Source of the DNA: Corallococcus interemptor
GTDB taxonomy: Bacteria > Myxococcota > Myxococcia > Myxococcales > Myxococcaceae
Assembly (NCBI RefSeq): GCF_003668875.1
Contig: NZ_RAWM01000007.1
Location: 62,001 to 126,000, forward strand
DNA length: 64,000 nucleotides
Direction of reading: 5' to 3'
The notes below the pieces were generated by a model. It saw only the letters and a list, made by a program, of their open reading frames with translations. It did not search any database and was not told the DNA's origin. The position numbers were made by a program, and so were the translations under genes. Positions 43,588 through 52,896 of the stretch are shown in pieces. Positions within the stretch are counted from its first letter, which is position 1. The number at the start of each line of letters is the position of its first letter.

Positions 43588-46500
43588 TTAGAACGTGTAC
43601 CGGACACCGAAGCGGATCTGCCGCGGGGCCTGGTAACGGTCCGGGTTCTTGAAGTTCTTGTTCAGGTCGTCGTCGGTCAGGAAGTCGCCAGAGCCGTCCG
43701 CGAGCGGGACGCCACCGGGCAGATCCGCCTGCGTACCCGCCTTCTGGGTGACCGGATCGTAGATCGGGAGAACCTCGGTGAACGTGTAGGACTGGTCGAC
43801 GCGGTCCGCAGTCTGGAAGTTGAACAGGTTGAACACGTCCACGGTGAAGGACACCACGCTGTCCTTGCTGACGCGGTAGTTCACGCCCACGTTGGAGTCA
43901 ACGCTGTTGACCCACGGGGTGCGACCGCCGGTGCCGCGCGGCAGGATGAACGTCTCATCCTGGCCGTAGCCCGGGTACGCGCCGAGGTAGCTGATCGGCG
44001 TGCCGGAGTTGCCGCGGTAGGACAGACCGATGCTCGCCGACAGCGCGTTGGAGATGTTGAACTCCTTGGCGCCGAAGACCTTGATGGCGTGCGTACGGTC
44101 GAAGGGCAGCAGGCCCGTGCGGTTGTTCAGGAGGGCAATCAGGTCGAAGTCCGCGAGGATGTTCGGGTCGAGCTGGTTGTTCTCCGGACGGAACAGACCG
44201 GGGTAGTTGCCGTACAGGCGGGACCACGTGTAGCTCGCCTGCGCCAGCCAGCCGTCCGTGAACGTGCGGTTCAGGTAGACGGTGACCGCGTCGTAGTCAC
44301 GCACCGGCGTCGGGAACTCCTTGGCGAAGCCGCTGCCAGGGTTGCCGAGGAAGTACGTGTTGCCGTCGTCGCGGCTCATGTCCTCGATGACCGAGTTCAT
44401 GTCGCGGTGCGTGTACGTCGCGCCCAGGCGGGTGTTCGCCAGGAGCTCGTACTCGCCACCGACCACCACTTCGTCGGAGGACTGGGGCTTGATGTCCGGA
44501 TCGACCGGCTCGTTCTGCACCAGACCGCCGCTGTAGTACTGGTTCGACTGGAAGGTGCTCTCCGGGCGCGGGACGATGAAGTTCTTGTCCGCGCAGTTGC
44601 CGCGCTGGCCTTCCAGCGTGGACGGATCGCAACCGGCCGTACCGGCGCCCGGCTCCGAGAAGAAGCGACGCGCGCTGAAGCGGCGCTCACCCGGGAAGGC
44701 ACGGTCCATCATGTTGAGCGGAACCTGCTCGTAGTACCGGGCGAAGTTCACGAACAGCTTCGCGCGGCCGTTGGCGAACGGATCCACCACCGCGCCGAGG
44801 CGGGGCGACCACTGGTTGCCGAGCTTCAGGGCCAGGTTGCCGTCACCGCCGTACATGGACTGCACGTCGTACCGGACGCCCAGGTTGAGGGTGACGCGGT
44901 TGGCGATGGACCAGCTGTCCTGGAGGAAGCCACCGATGGTGGTGCCGCTCGTGGAGGACTGCTGCAGGGTCTCGAACACCGGGGTGTCCGGGGCCGTCTG
45001 GTATCCGTAGCGGCGGTTGTCCGCCCAGATCTTGATGGTGGAGCCGTTGTAGGACGCGCGCGACTCCTGCAGGAACACGCTACCGGAGTAGGCCTTCTTC
45101 TGATCGAAGGTCAGGAACTCCGTGTCCACGCCCGCCTTGAACACGTGCGTGCCCAGGGCATTCAGCAGGTACGTGGCCTTCGCGTTGATCTGGTAGCGGT
45201 CCAGGGTGGCCTGGGACATGAAGCCAGGGCCGCCGACGTTGTAGTTCGTCACGGGGCAGCGGGCCGCCCGCTCAGCGTCGGTCACGCCGCAGTACTGATC
45301 CGCACCCGGAACGCTCTCGAACACCGTCAGGGGACGCGTGGTCGAGTACCGGGCCAGCGCGTAGCCGGCCAGGCCGTTCGTATCGCCAATGGCCGTGCCG
45401 TCCGCCGGAGAGTTACCCGCGGTCTGGTGGAACCAACCGAGGTTGGCGTCGACCAGGACCTTCTTCTCCAGGAACGCGCCCGCGTACTTGAAGGCGAGCG
45501 CCGTGGTGTTGGCGCGGTTCTCGGTGGCGCCGATGTCGCCAGGACGGCGAGCCTGCGCAGCCGGCAGACCGCCCGACTGGGGATCGATCTGCAGCTTGCC
45601 CAGACCACCCGTCACGGTCGGGGTGCCGTTCAGGGCGAACGACACGTTGTGATCCTGGTTGATGAGGTAGGTCAACTTACCCATGAACTGGATCGTGCGG
45701 GAGTCCGCGAAGTACTGACGCTCGGAGCCCGGGATCCGCTCGGTGATGCTGAAGCCGTTCTCGTCGGTGGCGACCGGGTTCTTCGCGTTCGGAGCCGGGT
45801 CGAACGGGGCCTCCAGCTGGAAGGCGTTGAGCGCGCGGGTGTGCTCGTAGCGCTGGAACGACGGCGCGAAGCCGGCGAAGAACCAGAGCTTGTCCTTGAG
45901 GATGGGGCCACCGAGGGTCGCGCCGAAGTCGCCCATGTTGCTCAGGGCGTTCAGGCCGGTGATCGTGCTGCCGTCCTCGATGACGAGCTTGCGCTTGCCT
46001 TCTCCGAAGCCCGGGGTCCAGTTGGCGAACACGGAGCCGTGGAACTCGTTGGAACCGGACCGCGTCACCGCGTTGATCACACCGCCCGTGGAGCGACCGA
46101 ACTCCGGCATGTAACCGCCGGTGATGATGTTCACGTCCTGCACGAACTCGATGCTCAGCGGGCTGGCGTTGACGCCGAAGGCCGGGTCGTTCGTGGACAG
46201 GCCGTCCACCACGTAGCCGTTCTCAGGCGACGTCGTGCCGTTGATGGACACGCCGTACTGGTCGGACTGGGCGCCCGGGGCGAGCTCGGCCAGGGATTCA
46301 AAGGAGCGCGTCGCGCCACCCTTGCCCACGGGACGGGCCACCGCGATGCGCTTGATGAACTCCTGGTCGACGTTGACGCCCTGGTTCGTCGAACCGACGT
46401 CGATCGTCGGCGGGGCGCCAACGATGGTCTCCGTCGACGAGAAGCTCTCAGGGAGCAGCTCCACGTTCACGCGGATGGTGCGGTTGAGCAGCAGCTGGAT

Positions 46501-46788
46501 TTCAGGGCGGGCGAAAGGCTTGAACGACTCCTTTTCGAACCGCAGGGTGTACGTGCCCGGTGGAAGCTGGGGAATACGGTAGTTACCCTGTGCGTCGGTA
46601 ACCACGGTCTGCTCGCCCTGCAGGTTGGGCGAGGTGGCGGTGACAACGACATCAGCGGCCGGCTTCTTGTCCTCGGTATTGATGACAGTGCCGATGATGA
46701 CGCTGGACTGCGCGAAAGCCGCGGATCCGTACAACAGACCCGCAGCAAGGACGACTCCGGTTTCCCGAAGTACTTGTTTCACTTGCAT
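43588..46788 (-). CDS. TonB-dependent receptor, Oar-like with carboxypeptidase-regulatory domain
   Basis: A 1066-residue outer-membrane receptor. A signal peptide (VVLAAGLLYGSAAFAQ) precedes a carboxypeptidase-regulatory-like beta domain (about 28-105, VVTDAQGNYRIPQLPPGTY). The plug follows (about 130-250, PEFGRSTGGVINAVTRSGSNE) and then the long barrel, which ends in RFGVRYTF with the aromatic last residue used by the BAM machinery. This architecture is that of the Oar proteins of Myxococcus, which export or import large substrates such as the PopC protease. The substrate here is unknown. ATG 46788 has GGAGGGG 7 nt upstream. It is divergent from tonB-exbB-exbD. Confidence 0.92.
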   Translation of the reverse strand: MQVKQVLRETGVVLAAGLLYGSAAFAQSSVIIGTVINTEDKKPAADVVVTATSPNLQGEQTVVTDAQGNYRIPQLPPGTYTLRFEKESFKPFARPEIQLLLNRTIRVNVELLPESFSSTETIVGAPPTIDVGSTNQGVNVDQEFIKRIAVARPVGKGGATRSFESLAELAPGAQSDQYGVSINGTTSPENGYVVDGLSTNDPAFGVNASPLSIEFVQDVNIITGGYMPEFGRSTGGVINAVTRSGSNEFHGSVFANWTPGFGEGKRKLVIEDGSTITGLNALSNMGDFGATLGGPILKDKLWFFAGFAPSFQRYEHTRALNAFQLEAPFDPAPNAKNPVATDENGFSITERIPGSERQYFADSRTIQFMGKLTYLINQDHNVSFALNGTPTVTGGLGKLQIDPQSGGLPAAQARRPGDIGATENRANTTALAFKYAGAFLEKKVLVDANLGWFHQTAGNSPADGTAIGDTNGLAGYALARYSTTRPLTVFESVPGADQYCGVTDAERAARCPVTNYNVGGPGFMSQATLDRYQINAKATYLLNALGTHVFKAGVDTEFLTFDQKKAYSGSVFLQESRASYNGSTIKIWADNRRYGYQTAPDTPVFETLQQSSTSGTTIGGFLQDSWSIANRVTLNLGVRYDVQSMYGGDGNLALKLGNQWSPRLGAVVDPFANGRAKLFVNFARYYEQVPLNMMDRAFPGERRFSARRFFSEPGAGTAGCDPSTLEGQRGNCADKNFIVPRPESTFQSNQYYSGGLVQNEPVDPDIKPQSSDEVVVGGEYELLANTRLGATYTHRDMNSVIEDMSRDDGNTYFLGNPGSGFAKEFPTPVRDYDAVTVYLNRTFTDGWLAQASYTWSRLYGNYPGLFRPENNQLDPNILADFDLIALLNNRTGLLPFDRTHAIKVFGAKEFNISNALSASIGLSYRGNSGTPISYLGAYPGYGQDETFILPRGTGGRTPWVNSVDSNVGVNYRVSKDSVVSFTVDVFNLFNFQTADRVDQSYTFTEVLPIYDPVTQKAGTQADLPGGVPLADGSGDFLTDDDLNKNFKNPDRYQAPRQIRFGVRYTF

Positions 46789-46926
46789 ACCTAACCCCTC
46801 CAAGGTGGGCTGCAACCGAAAATGACTCCGGAAAATATCCGAGGTCAAGCAGTTGTCAATAGACCGTTGCTTTTTGGTGACCAGTGCGGCATTGCGCGAT
46901 CACGCAGCGGCTTCATACACGGTTGC

Positions 46927-46954
46927 TTGAACCCGGAACCCTTTTCTGTATGGT
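46927..46954 (+). promoter_or_regulatory. Candidate promoter for the tonB operon
   Basis: TTGAAC (46927-46932), a 16-nt spacer and TATGGT (46949-46954) lie 64 nt before the tonB start, within a locally AT-rich divergent gap (46789-47017). The gap also must hold the receptor promoter on the other strand, which is not evident. Confidence 0.4.
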
Positions 46955-47017
46955 GGCCGCCCTTCAATCCGGGCATGGCGGGGACGGGTAGTCCACTGGT
47001 GAAGAGGAGTTACGTAC

Positions 47018-47761
47018 ATGTTCGATTCAGTCCTTGACCGCGGGCAAGGACCCAGGTCGCGCTTCGGCGTGGGTGCTGGCGTTTCCACAGTGCTCCACGT
47101 TGGCCTTCTGGGTCTTGTGGCCTATCTCTCCACGCGTCCGCCTCCCGTGGAGGAGAAGGAGGTCGAGGTCACCCTGAAGGCCACGATGGCGCCTCCGCCT
47201 CCGCCTCCGCCTCCGCCTCCCCCGGCGTCGAAGCCGAAGACGGAGAAGAAGGTCACGCCCAAGAAGCCCAAGGACGTGATCGTGCAGCCGAAGGAGATCC
47301 CGCAGCAGAAGCCGCAGGAGACGGAGACGGCGCCCGAGCCTGAAGAAGAGGCGAGCGAGTCCGAGGTCGAAGGTGGCGTGGAGGGTGGCGTCGCGGGCGG
47401 TGTGGTCGGTGGCGTGGTCGGTGGCGTGATCGGCGGCGTGGTGGGCGGGCAGCTGGGTGGTACGGGTACGGATGTGCTGGCGTTCGGCCAGGGCATGACG
47501 CGTCCTGAGAAGATCGCCGGTCCTGAAGTGGCCTATACGCGTGAGGCCCTCGAGGCTCGCGTGCAGGGCCTGATGATCGTGAAGTGCGTGATCACGACCG
47601 AGGGAAAGGTCGAGCGCTGCCGCACGATCAAGCCGCTCCCTCACATGGAGCAGGCCGTGATGGACGTGCTCACCGCCTCACGCTACAAGCCGGTCACGTT
47701 CCAGGGCAGGCCGGTCGAAGTGCAGTACACGTTCAACTTCAACCTGAAGCTGCCGCGCTGA
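47018..47761 (+). CDS. tonB: TonB energy transducer
   Basis: A 247-residue TonB protein that couples ExbB-ExbD proton flow to outer-membrane receptors. After a short cytoplasmic part there is one membrane helix (VSTVLHVGLLGLVAYLS), then a run of 11 prolines, a Lys/Pro/Glu region and a Gly/Val repeat stretch, and the C-terminal TonB domain (about 165-247, VQGLMIVKCVITTEGKVERC, with SRYKPVTFQGRPVEVQYTF). Cys residues flank the domain core. GAAGAGGAG lies upstream of ATG. It starts the operon tonB-exbB-exbD-exbD. Confidence 0.92.
   Translation: MFDSVLDRGQGPRSRFGVGAGVSTVLHVGLLGLVAYLSTRPPPVEEKEVEVTLKATMAPPPPPPPPPPPASKPKTEKKVTPKKPKDVIVQPKEIPQQKPQETETAPEPEEEASESEVEGGVEGGVAGGVVGGVVGGVIGGVVGGQLGGTGTDVLAFGQGMTRPEKIAGPEVAYTREALEARVQGLMIVKCVITTEGKVERCRTIKPLPHMEQAVMDVLTASRYKPVTFQGRPVEVQYTFNFNLKLPR
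47369..47463 (+). repeat. GGV-x tandem repeat in tonB
   Basis: Seven to eight 12-nt units encode EGGV EGGV AGGV VGGV VGGV IGGV VGGQ in the periplasmic spacer of TonB. The units differ at synonymous sites but are alike enough to slip. Confidence 0.75.
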
Positions 47762-47836
47762 TCCAAAGCAGGCAGTCACGCTTGAGCAGTCCGCCGAACA
47801 TCACCTCGCGCTCGTGAGGAGGAGCGCTCCACAGCC

Positions 47837-48511
47837 ATGCAATTTACCCTGCTTGATATCTGGCACCACACGGGCCTCTTCGCCCGCATGATCATCTTCA
47901 CCCTCGCCATCATGTCGGTGGCGTCGCTGGTCGTCATGGCGGAGCGGATCATCGTCTTCCGCAAGACCCGTTCTGACAGCCGCAACTTCGCCGCCAAGAT
48001 GGGCGCCATCCTCGCGAAGGGCGACCTGACCACCGCGGCGAACACCAACCTGGGCAAGGACGTGGGCCACCTGGGCCGCGTGATCAACTCCGGCCTGACG
48101 GCGTACCGGATCACCCCCGGCAACAAGGACCTGGCGGTGGAGTCCGTTGCCCGCGCGCTGGAGCGCCAGGCGCAGCGCGAGGTGCAGAGCCTCAAGCGCG
48201 GCCTGGGCCTGCTGGCCACGGTCGGTTCGACGGCGCCGTTCGTCGGTCTGCTCGGCACCACGATGGGTATCGTGAACGCCTTCCAGCTGATGGCGGCCGC
48301 GGGCTCCGGCGGTCTGGCGACGATCTCCGCCGGTATCTCCGAGGCGCTCATCACCACGGCGTTCGGTCTGCTCGTGGCGATCCCCGCCGTGATGGCCTAC
48401 AACTTCCTGCAGGGCTGGGTGGATGCCCGTTCCGTGGACATCTCCGAGTCCTCCAACGAGTTCCTGGACGTGGTGGCGCGTCACGTGGGCGGCGGTTCGC
48501 ACACGGCCTAG
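47837..48511 (+). CDS. exbB: MotA/TolQ/ExbB proton channel family protein
   Basis: A 224-residue three-helix inner-membrane protein. The first helix is RMIIFTLAIMSVASLVVM and the two later ones lie in GLLATVGSTAPFVGLLGTTMGIVNAF and LITTAFGLLVAIPAVMAYNF, the conserved MotA/TolQ/ExbB core with the PFVGLLGT motif. With ExbD it forms the proton channel that drives TonB. GAGGAGG is upstream of the ATG. It lies 75 nt after tonB and 100 nt before the first exbD. Confidence 0.92.
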   Translation: MQFTLLDIWHHTGLFARMIIFTLAIMSVASLVVMAERIIVFRKTRSDSRNFAAKMGAILAKGDLTTAANTNLGKDVGHLGRVINSGLTAYRITPGNKDLAVESVARALERQAQREVQSLKRGLGLLATVGSTAPFVGLLGTTMGIVNAFQLMAAAGSGGLATISAGISEALITTAFGLLVAIPAVMAYNFLQGWVDARSVDISESSNEFLDVVARHVGGGSHTA

Positions 48512-48611
48512 TCGTAGCCCCACCCAGGGGCGTTCCCACCCATGAGGGCGGTCTGGCTGAGAAGCCTCGCTGCCCCGGGGTGGGCGTCCCTTCCCGGACA
48601 CAGGTGCACGC

Positions 48612-49022
48612 ATGGGAATGTCAGCAGGCCCCAAAGGGGGCATCAAGAGCGAGATCAACGTCACGCCGCTGGTGGACGTGGTGCTGGTGCTCCTCATCAT
48701 CTTCATGGTCGTGACGCCCATGCTCCAGCGCGGCAAGTCCGTGGAGCTGCCCAAGGCCACGGAGATCGAAAAGGAAGGCAAGGAAGCCGACCCGCTGATC
48801 CTCTCCATCACCCCGGACAAGAAGATGTTCGTGGAGAACGATGAGGTCGACGAGAAGGGGCTTCAGGAGAAGATCGCCGCGGAGCTGAGCAAGGATCCAG
48901 GCAAGAAGATCCTCCTGAAGGGCGACAACGCCCTGAACGTGGGTGACGTGCGCAAGGTGCTGGACACGGCCCGCAAGGCCAAGGCGAAGCAGATCGCCCT
49001 GGGCGTGGAGGAGAAGAAGTAA
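48612..49022 (+). CDS. exbD: ExbD/TolR family protein, first copy
   Basis: A 136-residue single-pass protein. EINVTPLVDVVLVLLIIFMVV is the conserved membrane helix (read in part), with the essential Asp in LVDVVL, followed by the periplasmic domain (LILSITPDKKMFVEN; ILLKGDNALNVGDVRKVLDTAR). It makes the proton channel with ExbB. Its stop overlaps the ATG of the second exbD (TAATG), so translation is coupled. Confidence 0.92.
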   Translation: MGMSAGPKGGIKSEINVTPLVDVVLVLLIIFMVVTPMLQRGKSVELPKATEIEKEGKEADPLILSITPDKKMFVENDEVDEKGLQEKIAAELSKDPGKKILLKGDNALNVGDVRKVLDTARKAKAKQIALGVEEKK

Positions 49023-49537
49023 TGTCCCGAGGACACAAGCAGCGTCAGTGGGTCAAGCCCGCGTCCGCGCCGAACTCGGAGATCAACGTCACGCCCCTGG
49101 TGGACGTGGTGCTGGTGCTCCTCATCATCTTCATGGTGGTGACCCCCCTCCTGGAGAAGGACATCCTCGTCCGAGTCCCGGAGACGGAGGTGGAGGAGAA
49201 CCAGCCGCCGCCGGAGCCCGATGATCAGCAGATCGTCGTGCAGGTGGACAAGTCCGGCGCCTACTCCATCAACACGGAGCAGATCCCCGCTTCGGACTAC
49301 ATCGCCCGCCTCAAGCGGATGCTGAACGCCAAGAAGCCGGACGAGAAGGTCGTCTTCTTCATGGCGGACGACGCGGCGAACTACGGCAAGCTCGTGGTGG
49401 CGCTGGATGGCGCCCGTGCCGCGGGAGCGAAGATCCTGGGCATGGCCACCGAGCTCCCCCAGAACGCGGTCATCCAGGGCACGCAGACCACGCCGGACGG
49501 CGCGCCGCCCGCGCCCCCTGCCCCGCCGACGCCCTGA
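49022..49537 (+). CDS. exbD: ExbD/TolR family protein, second copy
   Basis: A 171-residue paralogue of the upstream ExbD, with the same membrane motif INVTPLVDVVLVLLIIFM and catalytic Asp. It differs by a longer N-terminus (SRGHKQRQWVKPASAPNSE), a periplasmic domain with YSINTEQIPASDYIARLKRM, and a Pro/Ala tail. Two ExbD paralogues next to one ExbB and TonB are seen in several myxobacterial loci and may form mixed stators. It ends 24 nt before a strong terminator. Confidence 0.92.
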   Translation: MSRGHKQRQWVKPASAPNSEINVTPLVDVVLVLLIIFMVVTPLLEKDILVRVPETEVEENQPPPEPDDQQIVVQVDKSGAYSINTEQIPASDYIARLKRMLNAKKPDEKVVFFMADDAANYGKLVVALDGARAAGAKILGMATELPQNAVIQGTQTTPDGAPPAPPAPPTP

Positions 49538-49561
49538 TCCACGCCGTCATCGATTGAATCC

Positions 49562-49604
49562 GAAGCCCGCTGGCGTTCCGACGCCAGCGGGCTTCTTCAT
49601 TTCT
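49562..49604 (+). terminator. Perfect intrinsic terminator after exbD
   Basis: GAAGCCCGCTGGCGT (49562-49576) and ACGCCAGCGGGCTTC (49581-49595) form a perfect 15-bp stem with loop TCCG, followed by TTCATTTCT. This closes the tonB-exbB-exbD-exbD operon. The gap up to 49735 holds no other gene. Confidence 0.92.
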
Positions 49605-49735
49605 AGAGCCCCGCGTCCCCACCCGGGACCCGACGTCTGGCGCGATGGATGGCCGTGCGCGGCCGTCCCAGAGGGCGCCGCGCCGGTACAAGCATTGCTC
49701 TTCCCTCCTCCCGTACGGGTTGGAAGGGGGAGACG

Positions 49736-51334
49736 ATGCTGGCGAGGGTGCGGTCTGGGGCGTTGATGGGCATCGACGCGGTGGTGGTGGAGTGCGAGGT
49801 CGACATGGCTCTCGGGCTGCCCTACTTCAACGTCGTGGGGCTGCCGGAGGGAGCAGCCCGGGAGTCGAAGGTCCGGGTGGTCTCCGCGCTGAAGAACGCG
49901 GGCTTCGACCTTCCGCAGAAGCGGATCACCGTCAACCTGGCGCCCGCGGACATCCGCAAGGAGGGGGCGGCGTTCGAGTTGCCCATCGCGCTGGGCGTCC
50001 TGGCGGCGGCGCGGTTGATGGAGGAGGAGCCGCTGGAGCGCTACCTCTTTGGCGGTGAGCTGTCGCTGGACGGCTCCATCAAGCCCATCAAGGGGGTGCT
50101 CCCGCTGGCCGTGGCGGCACGGAATGGCGGCTTCCAGGGGGTGATGGTCCCCGCCGCCAACGCAGCCGAGGCCGCATTGGTGGAAGGGCTCCAGGTGCTG
50201 CCCGTGGCCCACCTGCGAGAGGCCGTGGGTCACCTCACCGGCAAGGCCCCGCTGACGCCGCTGACGCGCACGGGAGGCTCCACGAGCGGGCCTCGCGTGG
50301 TGACCGCGGACATGGCCGATGTGCGAGGGCAACCGGAGCTGAAGCTGGCGCTGGAGCTCGCGGCGGCGGGCGGACACAATATCTTGATGGCCGGCCCTCC
50401 AGGTTCGGGCAAGACGATGCTGGCGCGACGGCTGCCGGGCATCCTGCCCGAGATGACCTTCGACGAGGCGCTGGAGGTCACGAAGGTCTACTCCATCCTG
50501 GGGCTGCTGGGAGATGAGCAGGCATTGATGCGCGAGCGTCCATTCCGCGCGCCCCACCACACCCTGTCGGATGCAGGGCTCGTGGGAGGAGGCCCCACGG
50601 CCCGTCCAGGCGAACTGTCCCTGGCGCACCACGGCGTGCTGTTCCTCGACGAGTTGCCGGAGTTCCGCAAGAACGTGCTGGAGGTGCTCCGCCAGCCCCT
50701 GGAGGAAGGCGCCATCCACCTGGCGCGCGCCACCCAGCACATCACCTATCCCTGCCGGGTCATGCTGGTGGCGGCGATGAACCCCTGCCCTTGCGGCTAC
50801 TTCAACGTGCCGGGGCGCAAGTGCGAGTGCCAGGAGCACCGTGTCTTTGCCTACCACGAGCGCATCAGCGGGCCGCTCCTGGACCGCATCGACATCACCG
50901 TGCAGACGCGGCCGGTGGAGTACCACCACCTCGCCGCGAGGAACCAGGAACTGCCCAGCCACTACTACCGGCAGCGTGTGGAGGCCGCGCGTGAACGGCA
51001 GCGCGCCCGCTTCCACGAGATGCCTGGGGTGCACTGCAATGCCCAGATGCCTTCGCACCTGCTGCGCCGCTACTGCGTGATGTCACCGAAAGCGGAAGAG
51101 GCGCTGAGGGACGCGGTCACCCATTTTGGTCTGTCCGCTCGGGCGCATGACCGCATCCTCAAGCTCGCGCTGACGCGCGCGGACCTGGAGGGACACGGAC
51201 GTATCGAGGCCGTGGACATGCAGCTTGCCGTCGATTGCCGGATGCTCGACCGCCGGGGCTGGCTCCACGCCAATACCCGGGGCGCGGTGGATGCCCTACC
51301 CCGTGCCTCTGCGGTCAGACGCGAGAACGGCTGA
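49736..51334 (+). CDS. comM: YifB/ComM family AAA ATPase
   Basis: A 532-residue magnesium-chelatase-like AAA+ protein. The N-terminal ChlI-like domain (LPYFNVVGLPEGAARESKVRV) is followed by the AAA core with Walker A GPPGSGKT (220-227), LFLDELPEFRKNVLE Walker B, MLVAAMNPCPCGY, and a C-terminal winged/helical part (about 440-532). ComM proteins of Vibrio and Helicobacter act as branch-migration helicases in natural transformation; the role in myxobacteria is inferred. ATG 49736 follows GGAAGGGGGAG. It overlaps the convergent dehydrogenase gene by 39 bp. Confidence 0.93.
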   Translation: MLARVRSGALMGIDAVVVECEVDMALGLPYFNVVGLPEGAARESKVRVVSALKNAGFDLPQKRITVNLAPADIRKEGAAFELPIALGVLAAARLMEEEPLERYLFGGELSLDGSIKPIKGVLPLAVAARNGGFQGVMVPAANAAEAALVEGLQVLPVAHLREAVGHLTGKAPLTPLTRTGGSTSGPRVVTADMADVRGQPELKLALELAAAGGHNILMAGPPGSGKTMLARRLPGILPEMTFDEALEVTKVYSILGLLGDEQALMRERPFRAPHHTLSDAGLVGGGPTARPGELSLAHHGVLFLDELPEFRKNVLEVLRQPLEEGAIHLARATQHITYPCRVMLVAAMNPCPCGYFNVPGRKCECQEHRVFAYHERISGPLLDRIDITVQTRPVEYHHLAARNQELPSHYYRQRVEAARERQRARFHEMPGVHCNAQMPSHLLRRYCVMSPKAEEALRDAVTHFGLSARAHDRILKLALTRADLEGHGRIEAVDMQLAVDCRMLDRRGWLHANTRGAVDALPRASAVRRENG

Positions 51335-52636
51335 CGCTCCACCCGGCAGCAGTGGCTCCACGCTCCGCTCCTCCAGACGGGGGGCGGGGCCCGTGATGAT
51401 GCGCGCCGACCTGCCGAAGGTCAGGTACGAGTATGCCCAGTTGAGCAGCACGGCCAGCTTGCTTCGGAATCCAATGAGGAACGTGATGTGGATGAAGAGC
51501 CAGGCCAGCCACGCGATGAAGCCGGACTGCTTCACTCGGCGGAAGGCCACGCCCACGGCATGGCCTCTGCCAATGACCGCGTAGGTGCCCCTGTCCCAGT
51601 AGCGGAAGGGCTGCATGGGCTGCCCCGCGAGCTGGCGGCGGAGGTTGTGCACCGCGTGCTTGCCCTCCTGCATCGCCGCGGGCGCCACTCCGGGGACCGC
51701 GCTTCCGTCCTCCTGTTTCACGAGCGCCAGGTCGCCCACGACGAAGATGTCGGGATGCCCGGGCACGGTGAGTTCGGGCGTCACCGGGACGCGCCCTGCC
51801 CTGTCCAACGTCACGCCGAGCGAGCGGGCCACGGGCGAGGCCTCCACCCCCGCGGCCCACAGCACCGTGCGCGCCGCCAGATGTTCCGCGCCCATGTCCA
51901 CGCCCGCGTCGTCGATGTTCGTGACCCGGGTGCCCGTACGGACCTCGACGCCGAGCCTCTCCAGCACCCCGCGGGCCTCGCCCGAGAGGTTCTCCGGGTA
52001 GGTGGGAAGCACGCGGTCCATTCCCTCGATGAGGATGACGCGCGCATCCCGGGGGTCGATGTTCTGGAAATCACCCGACAATGAATTGCGGCTGATCTCC
52101 GCCAGCGCGCCCGCCAGCTCCACGCCCGTGGGTCCCGCGCCAATGATGGCGAAGGTGAGCAGCGCGCGGCGGCGCCCGGGGTCCGGCTCGCGTTCGGCCT
52201 GCTCGAAGGCGAGCAGCACGCGGCGGCGGATCTCCAGCGCGTCCTCGACGGTCTTCAACCCCATCGAGTGTCGCGACCAGGCGTCATTGCCGAAGTACGA
52301 GTGCGTCGCTCCCGTGGCGACGATGAGGAAGTCGTACGACAGTTCGCCATCCGCCAGGAGCACCCGCTTGCGCTCGGGGTCCACGCCGGTCACCTCCGCG
52401 AGCAGGACCTGGACGTGATTGCGCCCAAGCATCGCTCGCAGCGGCGCGGCGATGTCGCTGGGGCTGAGCGTCGCCGTAGCCACCTGGTACAGCAGCGGCT
52501 GGAAGAGGTGGTGGTTGTGACGGTCCACCATCGTGACGCGAACCCCTGCCTTTCGCAGGTACCGGGCCGCGTAGAGGCCGCCGAAGCCGCCTCCCAGGAT
52601 GACCACATGGGGAAGGTTCTCACGGGTCGTATTCAC
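51296..52636 (-). CDS. ndh: NDH-2-like NAD(P)/FAD oxidoreductase
   Basis: A 446-residue flavoprotein like type II NADH dehydrogenase, a membrane-bound respiratory enzyme that passes electrons from NADH to quinone without pumping protons. The FAD motif VVILGGGFGGLYAARYLRK begins at about residue 10, the second nucleotide-binding motif is FAIIGAGPTGVELAGALAE, and the FAD ribityl motif is IFVVGDLALVKQ. A C-terminal amphipathic and hydrophobic stretch (WLAWLFIHITFLIGF) would anchor it to the inner membrane. GTG 52636 is the likely start; an in-frame ATG lies at 52687, and neither has a clear ribosome site. Confidence 0.88.
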   Translation of the reverse strand: MNTTRENLPHVVILGGGFGGLYAARYLRKAGVRVTMVDRHNHHLFQPLLYQVATATLSPSDIAAPLRAMLGRNHVQVLLAEVTGVDPERKRVLLADGELSYDFLIVATGATHSYFGNDAWSRHSMGLKTVEDALEIRRRVLLAFEQAEREPDPGRRRALLTFAIIGAGPTGVELAGALAEISRNSLSGDFQNIDPRDARVILIEGMDRVLPTYPENLSGEARGVLERLGVEVRTGTRVTNIDDAGVDMGAEHLAARTVLWAAGVEASPVARSLGVTLDRAGRVPVTPELTVPGHPDIFVVGDLALVKQEDGSAVPGVAPAAMQEGKHAVHNLRRQLAGQPMQPFRYWDRGTYAVIGRGHAVGVAFRRVKQSGFIAWLAWLFIHITFLIGFRSKLAVLLNWAYSYLTFGRSARIITGPAPRLEERSVEPLLPGGASAVLASDRRGTG

Positions 52637-52896
52637 GAGAGGGAATGTCACGTCGAGGCGCCGGGGATTCAATGCAAAGCCTTCCATCCCTTCAAGCGGA
52701 CCTGTCGCACGCCCTCGGGTCTGCTTATGCGGTGGCGCACTCACCTTGTGTCTCTTCTCAGCACCCGGGAGACAGCCTTGCCGCTCCGCCAATCTGGACG
52801 GAGTGAGCGGACCTGGACGCCCTTGCAGGCCCTGCTCCCCTGGCTCCTGCGCGGCATGAGCGTTGCTCTGACCGCCGGCGAGGGAGGCAGACACGA

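Noticed and set aside
44089-46794. A 901-codon plus-strand open frame over the TonB receptor
   Set aside because: The opposite strand encodes a clear receptor with signal peptide, plug and terminal Phe; this frame has only low-complexity Arg/Val/His.
49649-49735. Extension of ComM to an earlier ATG
   Set aside because: It is Arg-rich and lacks a ribosome site, while GGAAGGGGGAG precedes ATG 49736, which also gives the normal family N-terminus.
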